Positions 11,266-22,223 of a DNA stretch of 64,000 bases are shown here, in pieces. A program made the position numbers and the translations under genes. The notes under the pieces were generated by a model. That model had not been told where the DNA came from, did not search any database, and saw nothing but the letters and a program-made list of their open reading frames with translations. The stretch is from the NCBI GenBank assembly GCA_022559845.1, contig CM040125.1:323957829-324021828 (forward strand). Reading direction: 5' to 3'. This DNA is from Amorphophallus konjac (taxonomy: Eukaryota; Streptophyta; Magnoliopsida; Alismatales; Araceae). Position 1 is the stretch's first letter. Each line of letters starts with the position of its first letter.

Positions 11266-12237
11266 GTGGCACCAGGAAAGTACCTCCATTCTTTCTACCT
11301 CCAACCTATCGTCATGCAACCCCCTCACCTTGCCCGGGTAGCACCTCTCTCTCATCAACCCGCGTCAGTATCACCATCACCATTTCCACTACCATTACGC
11401 CCTCTCATCCGCACCCCGACCTCCTATCAACCGACACTCTCCACTACGCCTTCACACCCTCTCACCTTCTCTCACTCCCCCACTTTACCATCCACCTCTA
11501 CCACATTTACCCCTACGCCTTCTAAACCCCTTATCATCCGTCAACCATACATAACCCCGTCTTTCTCCACCACATCACCACTAATGCCTTCAAAACCACT
11601 CATCACCCACCATCCACCTCAAAACCATTACCCGTTTCAAACCTTACCCACTTCCACTTTGCCTCCGCCTCCACCTTCCAGACCCCTTATCCTTCATAAT
11701 CCGCGCGATATCCCCTCTACCTCCACCATGCCTCCACCTAACAAACCCCTCATCAGAATCCCTGCTCCCGTCATCACCCCTGCTTCATCAACCATTCCTC
11801 CACTACTACCCCTCAAACCCCTGTTAAAACCCACTGCTACCCCCACAGAGGTACAAAAGCCGCAGGCAATGGTGCTCCGGAGTGGAAGGATTTTCCACAG
11901 GGTTTTCCCCCACAACAGTCAGAATCCTGAGCTATCTCAGCCAGAGAAGGATGATGGAGAACAACCAGAAAGAGCTATCCCTGGAACACAGTATGATCTA
12001 TTGAAACACCTGGATAAGACACCTGCTCGGATCTCCATCCTGGAGCTACTTCAAAGATCCACATCCCACCAGGCAGCCTTAATGGAATACCTTCAAAGAG
12101 TCATGGTTAATGAAGACCTCCCCGTGGAGAAGATTTCGACAGTCCTGACCCCAACAGACACACAACCGGCCATCATGTTCACAACTACGAGCTCGCTCCC
12201 AAGGAAGCTCGGAAATATGCATTGTGCATTTCAATAA
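11266..12237 (+). CDS. Pro/Thr/Ser-rich linker between Gag and protease
   Basis: A 323-codon frame. The first 190 residues are almost entirely Pro, Thr, Ser and Leu. The last 120 residues (from about VLRSGRIF onward) resemble the conserved segment that precedes the protease in Tat elements. It lies in the same frame as gag but is separated from it by the shifted zinc-knuckle frame. Near 12180 the coding signal moves to the protease frame. Confidence 0.65.
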   Translation: MAPGKYLHSFYLQPIVMQPPHLARVAPLSHQPASVSPSPFPLPLRPLIRTPTSYQPTLSTTPSHPLTFSHSPTLPSTSTTFTPTPSKPLIIRQPYITPSFSTTSPLMPSKPLITHHPPQNHYPFQTLPTSTLPPPPPSRPLILHNPRDIPSTSTMPPPNKPLIRIPAPVITPASSTIPPLLPLKPLLKPTATPTEVQKPQAMVLRSGRIFHRVFPHNSQNPELSQPEKDDGEQPERAIPGTQYDLLKHLDKTPARISILELLQRSTSHQAALMEYLQRVMVNEDLPVEKISTVLTPTDTQPAIMFTTTSSLPRKLGNMHCAFQ

Positions 12238-12872
12238 AAATTAATGGGGTATCCATAAACCCGTGTCTTGTGGACATGGGTGCATCCATAAATGTGATCT
12301 CCATGAGCACTCTTCAGTTGTGTGGGGTCAACGAGGAATAAATAAGACCTTCCTCGATCACGGTCACGGCTTATGACAATAGCAAAAGGCCACCGCAGGG
12401 GATGATTATTCTGAAGGCAGAACTAGGCCCCATGTCAATTCCCACGTAATTCCATGTCCTCGACATGGACCCCACATTCAAGGTTATACTGGGTCGCCCT
12501 TATATCGAAGCCATGGACGCTGTGCCTTCCACCAACCATCAGTGCCTGAAGTTTCCTTACAATGGGAGAATTATTAAAGTGGTCAGTACACCTGTCCTTC
12601 ACACAGTGGATGCTATCAACACCTCTCTGCCTTCTGTTTGGCCGTCTCATCGGCCCATATTGTCACTGCTGGACGTACGTGATCCATCTCAAGTTCCACT
12701 AGCACCAAAGGAGCCGGTCAGGGCAACCGCAACATCATGTCTCCCTTTTCACTCCAAAGGTTGGGAGATTATGAGGAACATCGGCTATCAACAGGAAAAG
12801 GTCTGGGCGCACAGTTACAGGGTATGCTCAAGCCGCCAAAAGAAATTAGGCCGAACCGTAGGTTTGGCCTAG
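12180..12872 (+). pseudogene. Tat aspartic protease, interrupted
   Basis: The protease active-site region is visible around 12260-12310 as CLVDMGASINV. The residue after the catalytic Asp is Met, where retroviral-type enzymes usually have Thr or Ser; Tat elements are variable at this position. The downstream flap and conserved LGRPYIEAMDA segment follow at about 12488-12520. Two in-frame TAA stops (12339-12341 and 12447-12449) interrupt it, so no full-length protease can be made from this frame. Protease would cleave the Gag-Pol precursor. Confidence 0.78.
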
Positions 12873-13624
12873 GCTTCAAAGGACCGTTCAAGGCGGATTG
12901 GGAGCCCCTCACATGGACTCTATCAAACCACTTCAACAGAGGACCCGTTGTTCAGATGGGAGATTACCCACGGGAAGCATATGGGGGATCACATGCTGTA
13001 TATTTGGCTGAAAAATGTCCGAGGATCACCAAAAGAGGCAAGATCAAAGATCCGGAATGCGAATGGGACAAATGGTTCGACATACGGGACATTTCCGTTG
13101 CACTAGAAAGGATGTTCTCGTCTCCGCAGCTTGAAGGACCACCATTGATCTCCGAAATACCAGAGAATATTACCACTCTTGCCAAGGTTCCAAACTATCC
13201 TCGTCCTCGCCAGAAGGACTCTGTCATCGACGGATCTTCATCCGTCCTCAACATTGCCGTCGACGGCTCATTAGCCGCCATCCTCTCCATCCACTCGTCT
13301 CAGCCTTTGCTGATATCTTCTTCCTGGGCCAGACAATTGTCTGATGATCTTCCCAGGTCCCCTTCTTTGCTTACATACCTGCGCGGGCTTTTCAACCCGC
13401 GCCAGGTCTTCAACCATGATCTGCTCTATGAGCCTCACAATCCTCTAGCCATAACCCCTTTTCTCTCTCCTCCAATCTCTTTTCACTGCTTTGTCATTAA
13501 AAATGAAAACGAAAAAAAAACGTCAATTTTCAAACTCCCCAACAACACATCTTCGTTGAGGAAACCTCCTACATCTCCCACGGGTGCGTACCGCCTTGCG
13601 GACCACCCGTCCAAGGTCCGATGA
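12737..13624 (+). CDS. Linker with G-patch-like motif between protease and pol
   Basis: A 295-codon frame in a different phase from both protease and pol. Residues about 20-50 contain the glycine pattern GKGLGAQLQG followed by RFGLGFKG, resembling a G-patch, a short nucleic-acid-binding motif known next to some retroelement proteases. The remainder is a conserved-looking but unassigned region and a Ser/Pro-rich tail. The frame ends at a TGA at 13622-13624, about 185 bp before the pol frame. It is probably part of the Gag-Pol precursor displaced by frameshifts. Confidence 0.55.
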   Translation: MSPFSLQRLGDYEEHRLSTGKGLGAQLQGMLKPPKEIRPNRRFGLGFKGPFKADWEPLTWTLSNHFNRGPVVQMGDYPREAYGGSHAVYLAEKCPRITKRGKIKDPECEWDKWFDIRDISVALERMFSSPQLEGPPLISEIPENITTLAKVPNYPRPRQKDSVIDGSSSVLNIAVDGSLAAILSIHSSQPLLISSSWARQLSDDLPRSPSLLTYLRGLFNPRQVFNHDLLYEPHNPLAITPFLSPPISFHCFVIKNENEKKTSIFKLPNNTSSLRKPPTSPTGAYRLADHPSKVR

Positions 13625-13808
13625 GCGACCTTTTCTACCCCTCCTCTGAGGGGTCTTCTCCTGTACATTCTACACCATCCTCTTCGTCTTCCTCTTCTTC
13701 TGTAAATATTGTCAGTCAATCTAGGAATGATAGGCCAAGGGTAGTACCTAGGAAGAAATCCAAGGGTAGGCAGATCCCTCGTCGATTCCTTCTGGATTTG
13801 GCCGCCAG

Positions 13809-16800
13809 GTGTCAGGCCCTTCTTGTCATCCCCAGTTGTTAGAAAATCCCATCCAGCTACCCGAAATAGAATGCGAGGGCGACTGTGCATCTGATGAAGG
13901 GTATGGAGTCTACGAGATCACGGATGAAGAATGCCCCACTGAAGATGAGGGTGAAGAATATGAGGATGCGGCGGGCGCATACGCTAGTGGAATGAGGAGA
14001 TTCGACGAGCCGTCAACCGCCGTAGAAGAATCCACCAAAGAAGTCAACTTGGGAACTGAGGAAGATCCTAGGATCATCCTCATAAGTGACAACCTACCAC
14101 CCTCTGAAGAAGAGGCATTAATTGAGGTTCTCAAGGAATATAAGGACACGTTTGCATGGAGCTACGAGGATATGCCGGGTCTGGATTCAACCTTGGTCGA
14201 ACACCGTTTAACCCTAAAACCAGGGTCCATCTCGGTAAAACAAAGGTTAAGGCGTTTCCACCCTCAGATGGCTTTGAAAATGAAGGAAGAGGTCGATAAG
14301 CTCCACAAAGCCAGGTTCATTAGAGTCGTCCTTTATCCTCAATGGGTGGCGAACATTGTCCCGGTCATGAAAAAAGATGGGAAAGTCAGGATTTGCATCG
14401 ACTTCCGGGACCTTAACCGCGCGTGTCCAAAGGATGATTTTCCCTTACCTCACATTGATGTGCTGATTGATAACACGGCAGGCTACGAAACCCTCTCTTT
14501 CATGGATGGATTTTCAGGATACAATCAAATTCGTTTGGCAGAAGAGGATCAGGAAAAGACGTCATTCACTACCCCTTGGGGAACATATTGTTACGTGGTC
14601 ATGCCGTTTGGGTTAAAGAATGCTGGAGCTACTTACCAAAGAGCGATGATGGCCATATTTCATGACATGATGCACATATATCTGGAAGTGTATGTGGATG
14701 ACTTATTGGTGAAATCAAGGACCAGGATGGAACATCCAGAAGTTTTGGCTAAGGTCTTGCAAAGGTCAAGAGAGTTCCAATTGAAAATGAACCCGAAAAA
14801 GTGTGTGTTTGGTGTGTCGTCGGGTAAATTGCTGGGGTTCATTGTGAGTAAAAGAGGGATCGAGATAGATCCCGACAAAGCCAAGGCTATCAGGGATATG
14901 CCGCCTCCCAAGAATTTGAGGGAAGTCCGAGGTTTAATCGGGAGGTTGCAGTTTATTCGTCGGTTTGTGTCTCAACATTCACAAAGGTGTAGACCTCTCT
15001 ACGAGTTGACCAAGCCAGGAGTAGAATTCCACTGGAATTCTAAATGTCAGAAAGCTTTTGAAGGGTTGAAGGAATATCTGGCTAGTCCACCCGTTCTCAT
15101 TCCACCCAAACCAGAAAAACCTCTGATCCTTTACGTCTCAGTCTTGGATGACTCCGTGGGAGCCGTCCTCGCACAAGCTGATGAAGAAGGCAAGGAACGG
15201 GCAACCTATTACTTGTCCAAACTTCTCAATCCCTGTGAGCAGAAGTACACCGGCATGGAGAAAACCTGTGCTGCCCTCGTTTGGGTAGTGCAGAAATTGA
15301 AGCACTACTTCTTGGCTCACGAAGTCCACTTGATTGCTCGAATGAATCCTATCAAATTCCTTCTGGAGAAATCCGTCCTTACGGATAGGCTAGCACGCTG
15401 GCAAAGTTTTCTCTCTCAGTTCGACATCACCTACATCCAGCAAAAGGCGATTAAAGGCTATGCCATAGCCGAGCATCTCGCTCACCATCCTCTTCCCAAG
15501 TTCGATCCCGTCCAATCAGAGTTTCCAGATGAGGAACTAATGTCCATCAACCAATCAGATGAGCCAATGTGGACGCTATATTTTGATGGAGCTCTGAATT
15601 CTCAAGGGAGAGGAATCGGCATCGCCCTCCTGTCGCCTGAAGGTCTCACATTCCCGTTGGCATACCAGCTCAAATTCCCAGTTACCAACAATATAGCCGA
15701 ATATGAAGCTCTTCTAGCTGGCCTAGAACTCGCCCATTCTTTTCGTATCACTGAGTTGCGAGTCGTAGGTGATAGTCAACTCATCCTTCGCCAGGTGCTC
15801 ACTAAGTATCGCACTCGCGATCCCAAACTCAAGCCATACCAAGAACTCACTGCTGCCTTTGCCAAACTGTTCACAAAACTGATCTTTGTTCATGTCCCTC
15901 GTCATCAGAATATTCTCGCCGATGCCCTCGCCTCGTTGGCATCATCCATAAGGTTCCCTCTAGGAAGTTGGTTTAAGTCCATTTCCATCTACAAACTTCA
16001 CGCCCCTGCAATCGATGATGCTTCCTACGTAAATATCAAAGACAGGATAGCAAGGAAGATCCTGCAGGAAGATATCCTTGAGAAGAGGGAAATCATGTTG
16101 GCAGAGGCCGAAGAAGAACTGGCTGATGAAGAGAAACCATGGTTCTATGAAATTGTCAAATACTGCCAAGATCAGTCTTATCCTGAAGGGGCCACCACAG
16201 AGGACAAGAAAGCCATAAGAAGGGTGGCTCAGAAATATACTTTGGTTGGAGGTCTACTCTATAGGAGGAGCCTTACTGGTATTCTGTTAAGATGTCTTGG
16301 TGACGATGAGGTTTGGAAATGTGTAGAGGAGACGCACTCGGGTGTGTGCGGTGGCCACGTGAATAGTCAGATGCTCGCCAAGAAGATCATTCGGCAAGGC
16401 TTTTACTGGCCCACTATGGAAGAAGATTGTGCTGTCTATGTCCGTAGGTGTGTCAAGTGTCAACTTCACGCCGATAAAATCCATTCACCATCTTCCTCAC
16501 TTCATCCAATATCCTCCCCATGGCCTTTCTCCATGTGGGCATTCGACATCATTGGTCCCCTAGGTGATCCCAATTCCCTCACCAAGCAGAAATCTTTCAT
16601 CCTTACTGCGACGGAATACTTCACCAAATGGGCCGAAGCCGAAGCTTACGCGGAAATCAAGGCGTCAACAGTCTGCAAGTTCATCATGAAGAACATTCTC
16701 GCCAGATTCGGCATCCCAAGCACGATCGTCACCGACAATGGGCCACAGTTCATTTCTCAGGACCTACAGGACCTCTGCAAAAGGTACGCAATTGCATTGC

Positions 16801-17399
16801 ATCATTCATCGCCATATTACCCACAAGGTAACGGCCAAGCGGAGGCCACCAATAAAACATTGCTCAAAATCATCAAAAAAACCTGCGAGTCTAGTAAGTT
16901 TTCAGACTGGCCAGAAAAGCTTATCGAAGCTCTATGGGCCTATCGCACTTCAATCCGTACCCCCACCGGGCAGACTCCATTTGCCCTTACTTATGGTATG
17001 GAAGCGGTAGTCCCGTATGAGACTCTGATCCCTTCTCTCAGGGTACAATTGGACGAGGACTTTCCCCTCGACGATCGTCGTAATTCACTCCTCGCCCAGT
17101 TGGAACTCTTGGATGAGAAGCGACTGGCCGCTGCCGAACACGCGCGTGTGTATCAAAATAGACTCGCTCGCTTTTACCAAAAGAAAGTCGTTGAGAGAAA
17201 ATTCAAAGTCGGTGAGATGGTCGTAAAAAGAATTTTTGTCAAACCTGGAGGGCCGCGTTCTAAACTCCAACCCAATTGGGAAGGACCATTTGTAATTCAA
17301 GCCGTGTACCCTGGCAACGCCTACAAGCTAGTCAACGCCGAAGGGACCGAGTTATCCCACCCTTGGAATGGGCTTTATCTTAAGAAATACTACCCTTAG
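13809..17399 (+). CDS. pol: Tat Pol: reverse transcriptase, dual RNase H, integrase
   Basis: An uninterrupted 1196-codon frame. An acidic N-terminus (about 1-90) is followed by reverse transcriptase with YVDD at about residue 295. A retroviral-type RNase H/connection follows (about 410-560). A second, archaeal-type RNase H begins with LYFDGAL at about 590, which is the Tat hallmark. Integrase has an HHCC zinc finger (His pair near 843-850, CVKC near 880) and catalytic Asp near 913, Asp near 976 (TDNGPQF) and Glu near 1012, matching D,D35E. The protein copies and inserts the element. All key residues checked by eye are present. It ends in a basic C-terminal region (about residues 1100-1196). 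Upstream gag-protease is broken. Confidence 0.95.
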   Translation: MSGPSCHPQLLENPIQLPEIECEGDCASDEGYGVYEITDEECPTEDEGEEYEDAAGAYASGMRRFDEPSTAVEESTKEVNLGTEEDPRIILISDNLPPSEEEALIEVLKEYKDTFAWSYEDMPGLDSTLVEHRLTLKPGSISVKQRLRRFHPQMALKMKEEVDKLHKARFIRVVLYPQWVANIVPVMKKDGKVRICIDFRDLNRACPKDDFPLPHIDVLIDNTAGYETLSFMDGFSGYNQIRLAEEDQEKTSFTTPWGTYCYVVMPFGLKNAGATYQRAMMAIFHDMMHIYLEVYVDDLLVKSRTRMEHPEVLAKVLQRSREFQLKMNPKKCVFGVSSGKLLGFIVSKRGIEIDPDKAKAIRDMPPPKNLREVRGLIGRLQFIRRFVSQHSQRCRPLYELTKPGVEFHWNSKCQKAFEGLKEYLASPPVLIPPKPEKPLILYVSVLDDSVGAVLAQADEEGKERATYYLSKLLNPCEQKYTGMEKTCAALVWVVQKLKHYFLAHEVHLIARMNPIKFLLEKSVLTDRLARWQSFLSQFDITYIQQKAIKGYAIAEHLAHHPLPKFDPVQSEFPDEELMSINQSDEPMWTLYFDGALNSQGRGIGIALLSPEGLTFPLAYQLKFPVTNNIAEYEALLAGLELAHSFRITELRVVGDSQLILRQVLTKYRTRDPKLKPYQELTAAFAKLFTKLIFVHVPRHQNILADALASLASSIRFPLGSWFKSISIYKLHAPAIDDASYVNIKDRIARKILQEDILEKREIMLAEAEEELADEEKPWFYEIVKYCQDQSYPEGATTEDKKAIRRVAQKYTLVGGLLYRRSLTGILLRCLGDDEVWKCVEETHSGVCGGHVNSQMLAKKIIRQGFYWPTMEEDCAVYVRRCVKCQLHADKIHSPSSSLHPISSPWPFSMWAFDIIGPLGDPNSLTKQKSFILTATEYFTKWAEAEAYAEIKASTVCKFIMKNILARFGIPSTIVTDNGPQFISQDLQDLCKRYAIALHHSSPYYPQGNGQAEATNKTLLKIIKKTCESSKFSDWPEKLIEALWAYRTSIRTPTGQTPFALTYGMEAVVPYETLIPSLRVQLDEDFPLDDRRNSLLAQLELLDEKRLAAAEHARVYQNRLARFYQKKVVERKFKVGEMVVKRIFVKPGGPRSKLQPNWEGPFVIQAVYPGNAYKLVNAEGTELSHPWNGLYLKKYYP

Positions 17400-18976
17400 C
17401 ACAAACAAAAAAAATGATGAAAAGATAAAAACATCAAAAAATAAAGAAATATTGAAAACCACTAAAAATATGAAAAATTCAAAATGCCGATGCCCGGCAG
17501 TCACCATGTAGTTAAGTCCCTGCATCTAACCTTCATGTTAGGATAGGGCCCATTAAGGCTTGGTAGGCACCGGGTCTTGGTTTGCCAGAACCGTGGAGAC
17601 CCCTGTCCGGCCACGTCGGCCTATGCTCGCTCGAAGGAAGCTAACATGTGTTCACTTATGTATTTTATTCAAAAAAAGTTGGTAGCATCACCTACGGTAG
17701 GGCCACACCTAGAAGATCTCCGGAAGCTGTAATCTTTATTCTTTTCTCTTCGACCAAATGAGACAGTCGGCGCCCTTAAAACGCTGAGCATGAGAAACCG
17801 AAACTCAAACCCCAAGGGCAAGAGTAGGATCCATTTCCTCGAGCATCGATCAGTGCACGAGAAGAGGGCAGTGTCCCCGCAGGCATACAAAAAGGGAGCC
17901 CACAAACGTCAAACGACTATATCTCCCTCACAAAAAGAAATACAAAGTCAAAATCAAGAGAAAAGCCTGGTCGTGACCGTGCCTGTTGCGATAAACGGAA
18001 CCCCTCAAAGCAAAAGTCTGAATCCACAAAAGGGGCCGTGGAATGTAAATGCTCGAGATTTGGTCCGAAGTTGTCCGAAAGGAAAGAGTTAATGGGCCCT
18101 TATTCGCTCGCCGGGTTAACGGCTTTGCCGGTCCTCTCAGGAGGTTTATCCCCTACACTCTTCCTTCTCCCTCTAAAGATGAAGGTTCGATGGAGTTTCT
18201 GAAAGGTGAAAACTGCCCAGGGTCTGCGACCTTATTTTAATATACACATTTGGTTGCCTACTTTGAAAAGCAAAAGCTATCGCTGCGAAGGAGTCTCTGT
18301 GTTTCTGGCTGGTCAAGACCCCTGTTTACCACCTTGATGTCTTCTTGTTTAACCTCGGGCTTAGGCCAATGCAAGCGCGTCACCTATGGGTGCGACGGCG
18401 TCTGATTCCGGGTCAGCGTCGCGCGGTTGGTCGTTAGGGTTCCAGGGTGTTCCATCATATACCATCTAGAGTTGTGAGGAAACAGACCCGGGTCGGGCAA
18501 ATCATTTACCTCAAACACCTTTTGGGTGAATCCCTGTGGTCGGAAGCGACTGGGAGCCTAAGCATGGCATGACGGTATTGTCATCAGGGTAAGTCTTAGC
18601 CGGCGGGATCATCATTCGAGGGGTCTAGAGGCCCAAATCAACCTAGATGTGCACTTAGGATACCTGGGAGGTTAGTAAGAAACCCCTGTTCTCACGAAGG
18701 TCAGGTGCCATTTGGGTGCTTGCCGGGCGTTAGCAATAAAAAAATCGAAATGATAAAAGCAAAAAAAATGGAAAAGAGAAAATGCACATATTTGCAAACA
18801 AAAAAAATCTTTTTATGATAAAACAAAAAAATATCAAATATAAAAAAAGAAAACAAATCAATTTTGCATGATTACATTTGCGTGCAGCATCTCACTTTTA
18901 ATACCGCTTGCATTCGTGTGCTTGCCTGTCGCATTTATCATCACCGCATCTTTCCCTTGCCTTCGTTAAATAAAGG
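17400..18976 (+). other. Post-pol untranslated region
   Basis: No domain-bearing ORF is seen on either strand. A/T-rich blocks occur at about 17400-17470 and 18735-18860. This is the 3' side onto which the minus-strand cassette converges. Confidence 0.6.
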
Positions 18977-19043
18977 CTTGGCCCCTTGACCAGTTATCAA
19001 GGACAGTCACAGTGACCATTTGCTTATTGAGCAAGGGGCCAAG
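18977..19043. other. Hairpin at the convergence of pol and the antisense cassette
   Basis: Perfect 12-bp arms CTTGGCCCCTTG (18977-18988) and CAAGGGGCCAAG (19032-19043) enclose a 43-base loop. The loop contains its own 11-bp inverted motif GTCACAGTGAC. It lies just beyond the end of antisense gene D. Confidence 0.6.
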
Positions 19044-19139
19044 TCAGAACAGAAATTCTGATTTGTTTGTTTCAGTGATATGTGCAGAGATTCAGGCAAC
19101 TGAAGCAAAGGTGAAAAACAAACAAACCAAACCTTGTAT

Positions 19140-19145
19140 TTTATT
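19140..19145 (-). terminator. Poly(A) signal of antisense gene D
   Basis: AATAAA on the minus strand lies about 22 bp after the outer stop of gene D (19167-19169). Gene A has the same signal at the same spacing. Confidence 0.55.
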
Positions 19146-19166
19146 CCAAAAACCAAAAAAATTACA

Positions 19167-21638
19167 TCAAGTTCCGCCCTCTCTCTCTGCATCACTCGTC
19201 CCACTACTCTCCGGACAAAACACTCTCAAAGGTGCTACCCAACTACGAAAAGCGGTACTCCTACCGCTCTGTACTCCTCTTCCTATTCCCGCATCCCGGC
19301 GTTGATCTACGGAAGCAGTAGAGAAGCTACCAACACGAAAGCCACGCTCTCGTGCTCTTCGGTAGCGCTCCTCACCATCTCTCAGCCACTGTTCAGCAAG
19401 GCCAAGGCTGATTCAGAGTTCGAATAGTTGGGCTTCCATGGCCCTTCGTTCCTCCCTTTCAGTCAATTTGTTGGCTCTTTCTCTCTCCGCGTCTCTTTCT
19501 CTCTCTGCACGTTCTCTCTCACGGTCTTCCCTCTCCAACTGGAGAGTGATCCTCAGTTCCACGGCATCCCTAGAGGAGTCGTCATCAGGATGACGCCGCA
19601 GTTCCCTCTCCAGTTCTGCTATCCTAGCCTCCTTCTGCGCAGCTTGGGCAAGCGCTCCTTCCGTCTCCTTTTCCTGCCAAATGTACCATCTCAGATACGC
19701 GATAAGGCGTAAACCAAGAGAATCCAACACTGAAACTTTTACCTGTATACGAGCATCCCTTCTGCCTCCGCAGCACGCTGCGTGGCGTGAGCAAGTTGCT
19801 CATGAAGCAAGTCAAGTTCTGAGGTGGGAATCCACAAGCTGGAAGAGGCACCACCTACTCCCATCGCTGGGGAAGCCGCGCCAATCTGGGCATGCTACGA
19901 CCGCGTGAATTAGCAGCCAACATCTGGAATCTGGGATTTAATTAGGAACGTACTGTACACCTACCAAGGCGCTCGTAGCTCCGCGGGCATCGCCCAACTG
20001 TTGTTCCATCTCTGCCAAGCGAGTTCGTAAATTCGCTATCATGGCATCCCGGACATCCTGCAGCCATACGAGTCAGCATTTTCACCAGAAAACCAAAAAA
20101 GGAGAAAGAAGAAAAGAGAAAAAGGGGAAACCTACCTCCACAAGTCCCCGGGGTTGGAGCCGCTCTGCGTACTTTATCCTATATAGACGCAAGTAGTCTT
20201 CGCTATCCCGCGCCTGTGATTCTACAATCATGCCACCCCGTTGCCAATCTTCGTACTGTTCGGGGAATCGCACGCGCCAGTCAATGCAGGTCGCCGGTCC
20301 CCGCGTCTTTCTCCCGACACGAGGTGGCGCCGCTGAATCCACCCATTCTTGAGCCAGTCCTAAAGTCCTCATAACTAATCGTAGCCGAAGTGGCTCGATT
20401 TCATTCAGGCAGTGCATCCACAGTTCCCGTCCGAACCGGGCACGACTTGCTAGAACCCACGGCTGGTCAGCATCGACCATGTCTGAGTAGGGTCTCCAGT
20501 TTACCATCGCTGCAGGGAACTCCTGTAGCTCCCGCCTTAGCACCATCAGTTGGTAGGTTAGGGGTGCCGCACTCATGATGGGTTCCCACCGCCTGGCTAG
20601 CGGCACCATCGCAGGTCGCCAATGCCGAGCTCTCCCCATAGGGAGGTAATAATAGCTCCACAGCTGCTCGGCGCAGGCCATCAGAACTTTGCAAAAACAC
20701 AAAAAAAATACAAAACAAGCAAAACCAAAAATACCTGGATGAATGGTGTGAAACCACTCACAGTCATCTCACGATCCGTTTCTTGGAATAGGCCTGCAAA
20801 CAAGTGTGCCAGCATGGCGGCTCCCCAGGCATAATACCCTACTCTTTCAAGGTCTGACAGCAGCTCCAGGAAGCAACATTGGATACCGTCCCCTTTCGAG
20901 CTCAGTACCAATCTCCCCAAAAGGAAGAGGAGAAATCTCCTCAAATATATGTTGCATCTTTCCCAGTCGCCGAAATCTGTGCAGTACACGGCACGGCATC
21001 CTATTTCCATCCTTTCCATGAACTCTTCTGAGGATTCATCGTCCCGCCGACGAGTGTCGGTAAGCCCTAATGCATCCATAAGGGACGCCCTAGCTACCGA
21101 CCTGTTTTTCCGACCATCCAGGTCCAAACCCAGTAACTTCTGGGCACCTTCTCTATAGTCCGCGTAAGTGACTCCGGTCACTGCCTCGCCCTCTACCTTC
21201 AGGCTTGTGATCCGGACCACATCCTCCAAGCTGGGCACCATGTGCCCCCACGGCATCAGGAATGCCCGGCTCACTGGGTCCCATCTCTCACACAAGGCTT
21301 GGATCAGGACTAGGTCAAGCTGGATCGGCTCGATCCGAAGGAAGGTACCAAATCCCATCACGTCTAGCCTCGCCTTCTGAAAATCTGGGAGGCCCCTGTA
21401 CGCTGCTACTACCAACTCCCATAAGATTTGTGATTTCATCACAACCTACACATACAAGGAATGGGGGTGAGGTTTGGTCAGAAGAAAGGAAGAAAGAATG
21501 AGAAAAGGGCAAGAAAACTTGGCTTACGAGTTGTGATTGGGCCCTTTCGCTGAAGTGCCCTTCAAGGTCTGAAAGCCTCCTGGAACTACTACCACTGGAC
21601 CTGCTTCTCTTCGAGGAATGGGAAGATTCGCCCTCCAT
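19167..21638 (-). CDS. Antisense gene D: plant mobile domain protein with coiled-coil tail
   Basis: Hand-built exons, all phase 0: 21638-21528, 21445-20735, 20663-20136, 20057-19965, 19894-19751, 19673 onward. Exon 1 (37 codons, Ser/Arg-rich) matches exon 1 of gene A. Exons 2-3 encode the plant mobile domain, with conserved AYRGL, MPWGHMVPS, LWSYYYLPMGRA and HCLNEIEPLRLRLVMRTLGLA blocks. Exon 3 fuses two exons that are separate in gene B. The tail is an Arg/Glu-rich coiled coil. A TGA at 19413-19415 stops it at 615 residues, but the homologous frame continues to 19167 (82 further codons). PMD proteins such as MAIN/MAIL1 act in nuclear silencing; the role here is unknown. Confidence 0.78.
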
Positions 21639-21731
21639 CCAACTCTCAGAATTTTGAACTCCTCCTCTCCCGTAAGAAATTGTGCTCCTCGAGTTAGCTC
21701 TCGATATACCTGGGAGGATAAAAGGGACAAG

Positions 21732-21739
21732 AATTTATA
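21732..21739 (-). promoter_or_regulatory. TATA box of antisense gene D
   Basis: TATAAATT on the minus strand, about 95 bp upstream of the ATG at 21638. The spacing matches the TATA boxes of genes A and B. No GGCGTCCAGG palindrome was seen here. Confidence 0.55.
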
Positions 21740-22223
21740 GAAATGGAAGGAGTGCGGGCCAAGATTGCCTCCATCACCTGTCAATGATAGCCCTCGCAAT
21801 GAGGCACCTGCCAAGCGGTCCCATGTGTCGCTTCACCGCTCGCACAGGGTGATTGACTGAACGAAGAATAGGACGAATAGCCCCTATGTTGTCTAGGGAT
21901 ACCCTATCATGATTTGGAGGACGTCCGCAAAATTTGACACAGCATTCGGGAAAAGGAACTAGGGCCGTCATTATTGACTTCGACGGCAGATTCCCGTGGA
22001 AAATGGTCACAACAAGATGCGATTCTCTGCTTGGGGCGGAGTCTCGACAGACCTATCACATGGGAACAGTGCAAAGGAGAAGAAGTGTAGGGAAGAAGGA
22101 ACGCACAAAAGAACAAATAAACAGCAGAAAATCAAATCACTCCATTCATAATTCTACATAAGCTGTCACAAACACTACAATCATAGAGAGGTGGCGGGTC
22201 CACTAGCTCGCCAATCCTCACCA
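21740..22223. other. Spacer between antisense genes C and D
   Basis: About 480 bp without a supported gene. It holds the 3' flank of gene C and the distal promoter of gene D; no repeat or palindrome array was recognised. Confidence 0.5.
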
